A stretch of 64,000 nucleotides of DNA from NCBI RefSeq assembly GCF_040958095.1, contig NC_091227.1, positions 21,798,526-21,862,525 on the forward strand, read 5' to 3'. Made by a program: the position numbers and the translations under genes. Below the pieces are notes generated by a model. It made no database searches and was not told the DNA's origin. It saw only the letters and a list, made by a program, of their open reading frames with translations. The DNA is from Procambarus clarkii (Eukaryota; Arthropoda; Malacostraca; Decapoda; Cambaridae). Shown here piece by piece: positions 22,251 through 33,025 of the stretch (positions are counted from its first letter, which is position 1; every line of letters starts with the position of its first letter).

Positions 22251-24540
22251 CGAACCCCAGTTGGAAACAGACCCAACTATAGGATGGGTTAACCCAAGTA
22301 TCGCGCTTCCAAAAGGGTCGCCCAAGTTGGAAAAGACGAACGCTGAAAGAATATTGTTGAAAACATCTTGATAACTGATTAAACCAAAATTATTTATTAG
22401 TCAGAAGAAAGACAGAAACGCGATCTATATGTAAAACCTCTACCAGACAAATATTTTAAGCAAAACCGAAGATATTTGTAGTTGTATAAAAGTGGCAGTT
22501 TTCATCACTCGTCAAACTCGAAAACCGCAGCATTCATCTCAGAACCATGCCTATTTCATGCAGATTCCTTAATAAACGTAAGAGTTTTATATGTCACAAG
22601 AAAGACAGATATATAAGCTTCGTTCTAAATACCTTACCATGGGCATATTTAAATTTAAAGCGAAGATACGTGTACTTTTATAATAGCCGAGCTCCGACTC
22701 CGGACAGATCGATCGACGGAGCAACTCTCTCTCAGAACAATGCTTATTTCACGTAAATTTGTAAATAATCGTAAATTTTTTATATGCCTCAAGAAAGATA
22801 GGAATATAAGGCTCATTTTAAACACTTTATCATAGACATAATTAAAGTTCTAATGAAGATTCATGTATTTTAATAATCGCCGAGCTCCGACCCCCGCATA
22901 GACTGAGCGACAGAGCAACTCTCTCAGAAGAATGTTTATTTTACGTAAATTCGTTAATAAACACAAATGTTTTACACGTCTTAAGAAAGATAGAAATATA
23001 AGCTTTATTTTAAATACATTACATTAGACATATTTAAAGCTCAAGTGAAGATATATATGTTTTTATAGTGGCGTTCAGTAGCTTTTCGGTCATAAAGTGC
23101 AGAAGCCTAGCACTTGCCAATATGTTGTGTAATTAACAAAGATACGCTAATAAAGCCTAAAATATTACATGCCTCCAGAAAGACAGAGCTATAATCGTTA
23201 TTGTGAGTGCATCAAAGGAAATATATCATGTTGGAGACCAATGATATAGCAATTTTAATTTAAGTTTCGAGTCCCGCCCGGTCGAGAGAGATGGGGCGAC
23301 TCTTGCCCCATCTATTGGAGATTCTGTCCACTAAAGACCCAAAGCTACTCAAACCTTCCTAGCATTACGTAAGCAATGAAGTAATGATATATTTACTCAC
23401 TATAATGTGGATGCTGGATGCACAAAATGAGAAAACATAATTTTACTCTGAAAAAATATCATTTCATAACAAAATAAGATGTAAATATGTAATATCAAAG
23501 GAAGTCGATGGTCCAAGCAACAATATCGTGGAGCGACTTATCCAAGATATATTGCTCTCTGGAAAGTGTTTGCTGGCATATCAACCTTCTGTACACAGTG
23601 ATCCAGTCGTCGAACTTCTCTGCTCAAATTATCGCAAATTTAATTTATGATGTTAACAAGTAGAATGCGTATTTTTAATCAGATCTAACATATTAACAAG
23701 TAGAATGCGTATTTTTAATCAAATCTAACATAACTAGCCAGAAAACGTTAAAGATTATTTAAAAATACATGGTTGGAAGTTAAATCAACTCCATAGAACA
23801 ATATTTTTGTTATAGATACTAATCGTTATTTGTTGGTATGCGTTCGCTACTTAAACTATCATATACTGTATTTATGTAAAATCTCCCTGTTTCTTCGGAC
23901 ATGGAACACGGAACCTTACACGCTCTCTGATTTACTGTTTAATAGAGATTCACAAATAAGCTTATGATTGTATACGTTATCAAAAAGGCAGTGACAAAGT
24001 CAATTTTGCATTTTAATCACAGAGATTAGATCTTAGTGAGATAGGAAAGATATTCATATTTTAAAGAAGGATTTTTGAACCATCGCTCTCCCTATTGATA
24101 GAAACTAACTTTTTTTTTTTGTTATTATTAACAAGCTTAGGTATACACAGTAATGTGCTGCTACCCTATTCTATATGAAAGATTACAGTGTATATCAAAA
24201 ACTAGCTATAAGTTCATTAAATATTCCCATCTCACAGGATGGTTAGTTATACATGGAATCAGGGGATAAAATACCAGCCTCAATAAAAAAAAATCAACTG
24301 TGACTAACAAGAACACCACTTACGGGCTATTCATGCCCGTGCTACCTTTTGGGTGGCTTAATCCTCATCAATCAATCACAAGAAACAAGGGATACATCTC
24401 CCGTCACGCAGGGTCCAGTCGCACCTCCACAGATCTCCAGTATCATCTATTGATACTGTTAATGGTTCAAGAGGACTACCACTTACGGGCCTACCTCAAG
24501 GTAACAATCAGGTGAGAACATAAAATATAAGGCTGATCTA

Positions 24541-25215
24541 TTAGCCTCCGTTAGCAAAATCCGGGTACAGCATAAGAATATCTTCCAATATTCCTAAGTG
24601 TATGAAGTAATTACAGAGTTCAAAGTACCTTATACCATTTGGTCTGAAGTCACTTATAACAGGGCAATCACAGATATAGTGTTGGTGAGTATGTCCCAGC
24701 TCTTGTTCACATAGTTTACAATTGGAATATTCACCATTGGGGCTATTCATTACCTGCAGCCACCTGCGATACATATCGATATCCTAGCCTAATTCTGGCA
24801 ATTACAATGTCACACTGTCATTGTGACACTAGTGGAAGTTTTATGCTGTCCGTTCATATAATTCTCGATTCTAAACATGTTTACTTAGTTTAGTTCATTA
24901 ATTATGCACCCCATATATCATCTTGTGGGCGGTAGTGGAAAAGGTTACAGAGGCACATAAACATGTCATAGCTCTTTATACTCTTGCTTTCTGGCTTTTG
25001 TGTGTCAGTGACTGCTCTTCTGTCTTCCCTAATTTCCTAAAATATTGCGGCTTTGACAGAAGAGATTGGAATGCCCATATCCCACTCAACTTCAGGCTTA
25101 TCACATTCAGTTTTAGCTGCCTTGTTTGTGTCATCATGCTGGACAACACCTATATGAGAAGGTATCAATACAAATGAGACTTTGAAACTCCTACTGTTTG
25201 CAATAATAATGTTTA
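24541..25215 (-). pseudogene. RNase H-type LINE fragment
   Basis: Minus translation gives an RNase H end motif (IPSHIGVVQHDD, normally with GxE..D) and WDMGIPISSVK. Further down it gives a zinc-knuckle-like C-terminus (CKLCEQELGHTHQHYICDCP). Between them lies a segment with ttatgcaccccatata and gtgggcggtagtgg shared with 46.1 kb. The reverse transcriptase part is absent. Confidence 0.65.
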
Positions 25216-25217
25216 CA

Positions 25218-25491
25218 GTCTCCGTGGTGTAGTGGTAAGACACTCGCCTGGCGTTCCGCGAGCGCTCCTTTGTCATGGGTTCGTATCCTGGCCGGGGAGG
25301 ATTTACTGGGCGCAATTCCTTAACTGCAGCCTCTGTTTAACGCAACAGTAAAATGTGTACTTGGATGAAAAAACGATTCTTCGCGGCGTGGATCGTATTC
25401 CAGGGACTTGCCCGGAACGCTACGCGTACTAGTGGCTGTACAAGAATGTAACAACTCTTGTATATATTTAAAAAAAAAAAAAAAAAAAAAA
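25218..25491 (+). mobile_element. Full-length tRNA-derived SINE (family A)
   Basis: The head shows a tRNA-like A box (tggtgtagtggtaagaca) and B box (gggttcgtatcctgg). The body has cagtaaaatgtgtacttgg and aaaacgattcttcgcgg. The 3' part has GCCCGGAACGCTACGCGT and a polyA of about 20. RNA polymerase III promoter boxes are visible; mobilisation depends on a LINE. Confidence 0.85.
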
Positions 25492-25960
25492 TTGTTTATA
25501 ATAGAAGTTACAACTACAACCTTTTGAAGATCAATGCTAATTTTATCTAGATAATGTAATAAACGAAAGTTTTCTATGTCAACAGAAAGGCAGAAATATA
25601 AGCTACACTTTAAATACTTGTCATAAATATAACTGAAGTGAAAGCGAAGATATATGCATTTGATACTGTACAGTTTCTTGATGGCTTGCTCTAAGAGTGT
25701 GAAGCCCTTCACACCAGCCTATAAATTGTGTAATTTATTTCCATATATGCTAATTAACCTTAAAATCTATATGTCAGAAGGAAGGAAGATGTAGACGTTA
25801 ATGTGACAACATTTCAAGAAATATCTCTCTCTTTAAAGTTAAATAATACAATCCTATCGCCGGTGTCCGGACACATGAAAGCTACTTAGGTATCAGTGGC
25901 CAGCCAGGTGGAGATCACAGGCTGTACAATACTGATAAATTATGTAATTCACAGAGATAG

Positions 25961-26184
25961 TCATGGGTTCGTATCCTGGCCGGGGAGGATTTACTGGGCG
26001 CAAATCCTTAACTGTAGCCTCTGTTTAACGCAACAGTAAAATGTGTACTTGGATGAAAAAACGATTCTTCGCGGCAGGGGATCGTATTCCAGGGACCATA
26101 GGATTAAGGACTTGCCCGAAACGCTACGCGTACTAGTGGCTGTACAAGAATGTAACAACTCTTGTATATATCTCAAAAAAAAAA
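25961..26184 (+). mobile_element. tRNA-derived SINE (family A), 5' truncated
   Basis: It starts at the B box (ggttcgtatcctgg) and then matches the 25.2-kb copy, including GCCCGAAACGCTACGCGT and a polyA tail. 5' truncation is normal for target-primed insertion. Confidence 0.85.
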
Positions 26185-26372
26185 AGATACGTTGATAAAT
26201 ATTAATGTTTTATATTTTATTAAAAATACAGATATATACTTTGTTTCATACGTTAAATGTAACAATATTTCAGTATATATTATATAAGCATAGTATATAT
26301 AATTCAGTATATACAATATATAATAAGAGTGTCAGACCACGGAGGAAGAATTGAAACAGGAATTTCCTTTAG

Positions 26373-26446
26373 TACTTTCTTATATTAATACATGTTCAGA
26401 GCGAACCATTCCTTCTGAAGATGTATTAATATACGAAAGTACTTAG
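26373..26446. repeat. Inverted repeat around AGTACTTTC
   Basis: agtactttcttatattaata and its near complement tattaatatacgaaagtact flank about 28 bp. Probably a retroelement end; the host family is not identified. Confidence 0.6.
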
Positions 26447-26605
26447 AGCATTCTATTGTGGTTTTAATATTGAACAATTATACATATACGAAACAGACAA
26501 ATCTGGTGTCCGAAATAGTAAAAATATTAGTGTGCGATGTGATCAATGTAAGGGGGATATTGGGTGTGCCTCGTATCCCCTACAACAACAAGAAGTTCGA
26601 GAGCG

Positions 26606-26685
26606 ATGAGGCCGCCACATACTAGCTTCAGGATGTCGTCGAATCTTAATCAACAATATACTACCGCCGCTACTTTCTCGGAAAC
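26606..26685 (+). CDS. Candidate first coding exon of an unidentified gene
   Basis: ATG at 26606 opens a frame (MRPPHTSFRM) with a second in-frame ATG at 26633 followed by SSNLNQQYTTAATFSE. It ends in a textbook donor, AAAC|gtaagta. The local base composition is unusually GC- and CG-rich for this region. No following exon can be assigned with confidence, and no homology is recognised. It could be a chance ORF with a cryptic donor. Confidence 0.25.
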
Positions 26686-26707
26686 GTAAGTACCTGCCGC
26701 TTTACTT

Positions 26708-26830
26708 CTCTCACCCTGCCTAGCCTGGCCTGACCTGGCCTAGCCAGACCTGACCAGACCTGACCTGACCTAGCCTTACCTAGCCTAGTCTGACCTGGCC
26801 TAGTCTGACCTGACCTGGCCTAGCCTTACC
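26708..26830. repeat. CCTRR pentamer-like low-complexity tract
   Basis: A run of cctgacc, cctagcc, cctggcc and related words with 5-bp periodicity, directly after a strong splice-donor-like site at 26685/26686. It looks like diverged CCTAA. Confidence 0.6.
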
Positions 26831-27424
26831 CAACACTAATCACCACACGTGACAGCCCAAACGAATCGCAAATAAGTACACGTAACAAGTCATATGCCCG
26901 GACACTCTTTCACCTTGGGGACTGAGTGGTAACTATTGTATAGAAGAGCCGGCTCCCTGAGAGTGGTAAGAGGGCGTGATAAGAGGCTAACGTGTGGTCT
27001 TGAAGGAAGTCGATAAAGCAGACAATTTTCAAAAGGAAGGGCAGCATAACGAGCAAACAGGAATGGACAGACAGTCGGTTATCCCATAATGTGTAATACG
27101 CCCCGCACAGCATGGGTGGAGGGGGGGGGGGTGTTGTAGCAGGGCACAGTATGGTGATAGTGCGGGTGAAGTACACACCCACTGAATTCCTGCCATCAAT
27201 AATTGTTTTCATAACCATTAGAACAATGGCATCCCTCCAGCCACCATCCTTCCACTGACCCCCTCCTCTGGTCCTCCACCTCAGACAATAACCCCCCACA
27301 CCCCCTCTCCCTTCCAGACATGAGCATGTCAAAATCAGTACCATAATGTGTTTAAACTATTTAAACTAAGTCATTGTGTATCTCAAGGTATCTTAATTCA
27401 TTTGAAAGTGTACATGTGCATTCG

Positions 27425-27600
27425 TTCATATACTCGCCTAATTGTGCTTGCTGGAGTTGAGCTCTGGCTCTTTAGTTCCACCTCTCAACCGTCAATCAAC
27501 AGGTGTACAGGTTCCTGAGCCTATTGGGCTCTATCATATCTACACTTGAACCTATGTATGGAGTCAGCCTCCACCACATCACTTACTAATGCATTCCATT
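27425..27600 (+). repeat. LINE/SINE terminal fragment
   Basis: It has actcgcctaattgtgcttgc, ttgagctctggctcttt and cacctctcaaccgtcaatc. The complement of these boxes is seen at the end of the 53.7-54.05 kb element. No coding content. Confidence 0.45.
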
Positions 27601-27775
27601 AGATATAATCATATATGATTACACATAATCATAATCATTCCATACACATAATCATATATGTGTACGTCAACGTATACATACATGCGTATATATACTTCAT
27701 ATTAAAATACTGATAAACGAATGACCATGAACAAATTAATTTATAATTGTAGCATTATATATAATTTTAATAGAC

Positions 27776-30075
27776 TATTTATTTATTTATTTTATTTATT
27801 TATGCATATACAAAAATGTACATAAGGAATGTGAGGATACAAATATGGTAATTACAGTCTTGTAAAGCCACTAGCACGCGCAGCGTTTCGGGCAGGTCCT
27901 TAATCTAAGAAAATTTTAAGGAGGTAAATACTTGCAAAATTTATAGACAAAAAATTGATAACAGTTACATGAAATGAAAAAAAGATGAGAGAAAATTGTA
28001 GGTACAGTATATTAAAGCACATAGGTAGCTAAGATTGATTGCAATGACAGCTTGAATGGTAGTTGACAAAAATTGGTAGGCACAATACAGCAGAAACAAT
28101 ATAAGATTGATTGCAATGACAGCTTGAATGGTAGTTGACAAAAATTGGTAGTCACAATACAGCATATGGCTAGCACATAAAAGAAGACAGCAATGAACAC
28201 AATGATAAGGTTGTTTGATATTACATAAAAATTAGGAGATTGGGTAACACTAGGTACAGAGCAAATTTAAAGCTCAGTGTAGGAAACTAAGAAGATGAAG
28301 TTAGGTACTTTTTGGTTTTGCTTTTAAATAAGGCAAAAGTTTTACAGTTTTTCAATTCACTAGGGAGTGAGTTCCATAGACTAGGTCCCTTAATTTGCAT
28401 AGAGTGTTTACACAGATTACGTTTGACCCTGGGGATATCAAAGATATATTTATTTCTGGTGTGGCGATAATGGGTCCTATTACATCTGTCCAGGGAGAGT
28501 TTCAGAGCATGGTTTGCATTTAAGAACAGGGTTTTGTAAATGTAGTTGACATAAGAGAATGTGTGAAGGGAGTTAATATTTAGCAAGTTTAGGGATTTAA
28601 ACAAGGGAGCTGAGTGTTGTCTGAAAGCAGAGTTAGTTATTATTCTGATAGCAGATTTTTGCTATGTGATGATGGGCTTAAGGTGGTTTGCAGTGGTAGA
28701 CCCCCATGCACAGATACCATAATTAAGATAGGGGTAGATTAGTGCATAATATAGTGAGAGGAGAGCAGAGTTAGGAACATAATATCTGATTTTGAAGAGT
28801 ATACCAACTGTCTTAGAGACTTTCTTAGTTATGTGTTGAATGTGGGTGCTGAAGTTGAGTCTCTTGTCTAGGAATAGGCCAAGAAACTTGCCATCATTTT
28901 TATTACTGATGCTAATGTTGTCTATCTGTAGCTAAATTGCATTTGATGATTTGCTTCCAAATAAGATGTAGTAAGTCTTTTTGATGTTTAATGTTAGTTT
29001 GTTCGTTGACATCCATAAGTGGACTTTTTTTAATTCATTATTCACAACATTATTTAGTGTATGTGGGTTGAGGTTTGAATAGATAAGGGTAGTATCGTCA
29101 GCAAACAATATAGGTTTGAGAATATTAGAGACATTAGGCAGATCGTTTATATATATAAGAAATAGAAGAGGTCCTAAGATGCTGCCCTGTGGCACTCCAA
29201 TGGTAATTGGTAGAGTGGAAGAAGTTGTATCATTGATGGTTACATATTGGTGTCTGTCACTAAGATAGGATCGGATGTAGTCAAGGGCAAGGCCTCGGAT
29301 TCCATAATGCTGGAGTTTAAGTAAGAGGTAGTTGTGATTAACAGTATCAAAGGCTTTTCTTAGGTCAATGAAGAGTCCAATCGGAAACTCATTTTTGTCA
29401 AGGGATGAGTAGATAACGTCAAGGAGACTAATGATTGCATCGTTGGTGCTCTTTTGGGACCGAAAGCCAAACTGGTAAGGGCTGAGTATGTCGAATTTTA
29501 CGAGGTAGGAATAGAGCTGTTTGTAAATAATTTTTTCAAATATTTTTGATAGAATGGGTAGATTTGATATTGGTCTATAATTGTTTATGTCCACCGGATT
29601 GCCTCCTTTATGGACTGGTGTTACTCTTGCTTTTTTGAGGATATCAGGGAAGGTGTGACACTCTATAGATTTGTTGAACAGTAGTGCTATGGGTGAGGCA
29701 AGGGCATGGGAGGCTCTCTTGTACACAATGGACGGAATTTCACTGGTGTTCCCTGCCTTGGTTTTTAGAGAGTGTATGATGGACACAACATCTGCCGGGC
29801 TGATTGGTGAAAGGAGAAGAGAGTTTGGATAGCTGCCTGAGAGATATGTGTTAATATGTGTCTGAGTCTGTGGGATTTTACTGGCAAGATTAGCACCAAC
29901 CGATGAAAAGAAACTATTAAATTCATTTGCCATTTCTAAATCAGTTGACGGTATATCCCCATCCTTGTAGAGTTTTATTTGGTTATGTGAGTGTTGTTTA
30001 GTTCCTAGGATACTAGAGATAGTTTTCCAAGTGCTAATTACATGTTTATACATTTGAATGGTCCAGACAGGTGGC
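27776..30075 (-). pseudogene. L2/CR1-like LINE, 5'-truncated, reverse transcriptase with stops
   Basis: The minus-strand frame from about 30075 to 28287 encodes a non-LTR reverse transcriptase: LIDLRKAFDTVNH, GVPQGSILGPLLFLIYINDL and the catalytic FADDTT. The thumb and C-terminal part ends GPSLWNSLPSELKN. Two in-frame TAG codons (28932-28934 and about 28660-28670) break it, with no frame change. The 3' UTR runs to an (AAAT)n-type end at 27776-27805. It contains GCCCGAAACGCTGCGCGT, nearly identical to the SINE tails nearby. The endonuclease domain is missing. It cannot move by itself in this state. Confidence 0.85.
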
Positions 30076-30539
30076 CAGCCTTGGACATATACACTTCTGG
30101 TAGGCACAATGACCTCATGTTAGACCCTTGATAGATTATGTGAGAGAGAGAGAGAGAGCTGGGGCAGGGAGGTGCGTGCCCCAGGGAGATAATCCATGCC
30201 CATGCCCCGCCTCGAGGTCAGTTCTCGAGTCACACCAAGAATAACAATCGAGCAAGTTGTCCTGACCAGGATGTGGCATATTAGGGAGGGTTGAGGAATA
30301 GGAAGCCTGTCTGATAGGGCTCTTGGCAAGCAGCTCTCCCTCAGTCTACCTATCTATATGGAAGAAATGTATCTAGGCCCTCCTCCCCTCTGCCTATTCT
30401 CTCTCCCCCACCTTTCTTCCTTCATTTCCTCCCTCCTTCCCTCCCCCTCACTGGTGAGAGAGTAGGAGTGTGAGAGTGGTTAGAGAACTCGTAGTTCTCA
30501 CGCTCGTGAAATTGTCTGCGACCCTGGAGGAGTAGAGCG

Positions 30540-30800
30540 GAGGGGGGGGGTGAAAGTAGGTGACGATGGAGGAGTAGAGGGGAGCATTATATGCAGTGAA
30601 TGTAGGTGTCTATGGAAGAGTACATCATAGAGGAGGGTGAAAGGAAGGTGACGATGGAGGAGGAGAAGGGAGGGGGTGTGAAGGTAGGTGATGATGGAGG
30701 AGTAGAGGGGAGGAGGGGGGCAAAGGTAGGTGTCTATGGAAGAGTACATCATGGAGGGGGGTGAAGGTAGGTGGCGATGGAGTAGAGCAAAAGGGGTGGG
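30540..30800. repeat. Degenerate G/A-rich minisatellite
   Basis: The boxes aggtgacgatggaggagtag (about 30558, 30648, 30686, 30770) and aggtgtctatggaagagtac (30605, 30727) alternate irregularly. The two latter boxes are 122 bp apart. Confidence 0.7.
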
Positions 30801-30944
30801 GGTTGAAAGTAATCCCGAGTTTAATTTTTTAGTTATATATAGTGACACCTCGGCTTACGAATGAATATTTATGAACTTTTCGGGTTACAAGCCTAATTTC
30901 TTTGAAAAATTTGAATCGAGTTACAAACTTTGCCTCGGGAAATG

Positions 30945-31228
30945 AGTTTTTTTTTTTTTTGAGATATATACAAGAGTTGTTACATTCTTGTACAGCCACT
31001 AGTACGCGTAGCGTTTCGGGCAAGTCCTTAATCCTATGGTCCCTGGAATACGATCCCCTGCCGCGAAGAATCGTTTTTTCATCCAAGTACACATTTTACT
31101 GTTGCATTAAACAGAGGCTACAGTTAAGGAATTGCGCCCAGTAAATCCTCCCCGGCCAGGATACGAACCCATGACATAGCGCTCGCGGAACGCCAGGCGA
31201 GTGTCTTACCACTACACCACGGAGTTTG
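30945..31228 (-). mobile_element. Full-length tRNA-derived SINE (family A) inside Tigger
   Basis: Minus orientation, with a polyT (30947-30960) at the left, the tail box ACGCGTAGCGTTTCGGGC, and the tRNA-like head ending ctacaccacggag. It interrupts the left end of the Tigger element, so it is younger. Confidence 0.85.
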
Positions 31229-31396
31229 TTGATATGCGTATGGGCTGACCTAGCGCGTGGTGGCATGGTGATCGCACCTCAGTTTACCAGTGTCTCCTGC
31301 CTAGTAACTATCGCGCCTGAATTCTTTATAAAGCATTACATTTGTTTTGGGATTTTTGGCTATTTGAACATAAAATTTGTTATTATATATCTTGCC

Positions 31397-31798
31397 ATGA
31401 GTCCCAAGAAAGCCAGTGGTAAGGTTCAAGCGAAGAAAACACATGTGAGAATGACCATAGAGGAAAAACAAGAGAGCATTCATAAACGTCAAAACGGTGC
31501 ACAGGTTGTTGAACTAGCTAGGCAGTACAACAAATCTATGTCAACAATATGCACTATACTTGCTAAGAAAAAGGACATTATGAGCGTTAAAGTGGCAAAA
31601 GGCATATCAACAATCCCGAAACAAAGAACACAAACACTTGAGGATGTTGAAAAGTTTTTATTAATTTGGATACACAACAAAGAGTTAGCAGGTGATAGCA
31701 TTTCAGAGGCCATCATTTGTGAGAAACCAAGGCATTTGCATGAAGACCTTTTAAAGAAAACCCCTGGAACGAGGGGGAAAAAGATGAATCAAGTTTGA
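31397..31798 (+). pseudogene. Tigger transposase N-terminal half
   Basis: It starts at the ATG at 31397 (ATGAGTCCCAAGAAAGCC), the usual Tigger start MSPKK. It covers the CENP-B-type DNA-binding HTH domain and the start of the second HTH, then ends at a stop where the homology ends. Confidence 0.75.
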
Positions 31799-32339
31799 AA
31801 ATGTGAAAAGTTTGTGTGACAATAGAGCCTTGTGGAAAACTTTTGCTGTGGTCATTACCTGGTGGAATGCACCCAGGATGGAGTATTAGGGCTATACATC
31901 TTTTAAATCATAAAAGTAATAAACATTTCCCATCAACCTTACAAACCATATTAACCTATTTTCATGTATTTCCCCCATGTGCATTTTAACAAAGTTACTA
32001 AATTGCCTTTATCATTCTGTAAAATTTCAATTACAGTATACTGTATATAATTTTGTTAGTATAAATGGACTGAATATTCTGAAATCACTATTAATTTTAC
32101 AATTTCAGATTCAAAGGTGGTCTGGACACCCAATTTGGTCAGACAGGTGAAGAGAGCATTTAGGATAGTTCGAAGAGATGAAGATGTTCACAATTGTGTT
32201 TGAAGAGGCAAACGCCCCCCTTTGCTCCTGACATTATGTTCAGCCTATTGATCCCTGCACACCTAACACAAGGTAGGTTGAAAACTCCTCCTTCATGTCA
32301 TTGGTTCATTAGCCAGAAACTTAGGGCCCATGCAGGAAT

Positions 32340-32925
32340 ATCCCTAAAAAAAAAAAAGTGGCCCCAACAATGCATCCTCCAAGTCTGGAGGATGAGCAGG
32401 AGCATTGTCGAGAAGCAGGCCCTTTAGTGTCAAACTTTTCTCTTGCAGATATTTTTTGATGGCAGGGCAAACCACTCTACATCACAGTTTTTCTGCACGT
32501 TATATATTTTTTAAAACTCTTGGATTTTCGGAATGATACACGAGCAAGGGTTTAATTTTCAAATCGCCACACAGCACAAGAGTTAGCCTATCCTGACACA
32601 AGTTAGCCCAAGTTAGCTTGTGTCCGGGCAGTGACGTCTCCTCTTGGGTAATGTATGTCCTCTTCGGCAATTTTTTCCAGAATAGCCATGTCTCCTCACA
32701 ATTAAACACTTGTTGTGGAATATATCCATCAATACAGTATCTACAAAATCTTTAAAATCACGAACAAATCTTTCAGCCCCTACTTTGTCTGAGCTGGCAC
32801 CCTCACCATGCCTCACAACACTATGAATACCACGTCTTTTTTCAAAATTTCTCAAACCATCCCCTACTCACCTTAAACTCTTTCGTATCTGCAAAACTCG
32901 TTCTAGGGGTTTTCTTTATAAGATC
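32340..32925 (-). pseudogene. Tigger transposase middle part, frameshifted
   Basis: Three overlapping minus frames carry consecutive Tigger blocks, from KTPRTSFADTKEF down to CEETWLFWKKLPKRTYITQEE, PLLVYHSENPRV and DNAPAHPPDLED. At least two frameshifts separate them. Confidence 0.75.
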
Positions 32926-32937
32926 TTGCATGAAGAT

Positions 32938-33025
32938 TTCATTGTTGACCAAACCACACACTGGAAATTGAATAGACGACGACATTTCGATCCGTCCTGG
33001 ACCATTATAAAGTCGATTGTGATGA
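32938..33025 (-). repeat. Palindromic short repeat, partial copy
   Basis: It carries gttgaccaaaccacacact and tccgtcctggaccatt, matching half of the 51.6-kb element. It lies at the edge of the rearranged Tigger element. Confidence 0.6.

Larger units (their letters stand above)
22100..26280 (+). repeat. Degenerate 192-bp tandem satellite, interrupted by SINEs
   Basis: A box resembling AAGAAAGACAGAAATATAAG recurs at about 22406, 22599, 22791, 22983 and 23176, spacings 192-193 bp. More diverged copies lie near 22131, 23978, 25583, 25773 and 26218. The monomer also carries aataaacrtaaatgttttat before the box and, in several copies, a ccgagctccgac element. SINEs at 25.2-25.5 and 25.96-26.18 kb, a fold-back copy and a LINE fragment interrupt it. 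Confidence 0.75.

Noticed and set aside
22100-23200. CRISPR-like regular spacing
   Set aside because: Eukaryotic context, 192-bp tandem monomers with diverged repeats and no short repeat/unique spacer pattern.
25218-25290. A functional tRNA gene
   Set aside because: A- and B-box-like sequences are present, but the unit continues into a SINE body with a polyA tail and recurs truncated elsewhere.
26910-27344. 144-codon minus-strand ORF
   Set aside because: Contains Gly- and Pro-rich simple sequence, no recognisable domain and no splice context; likely chance.
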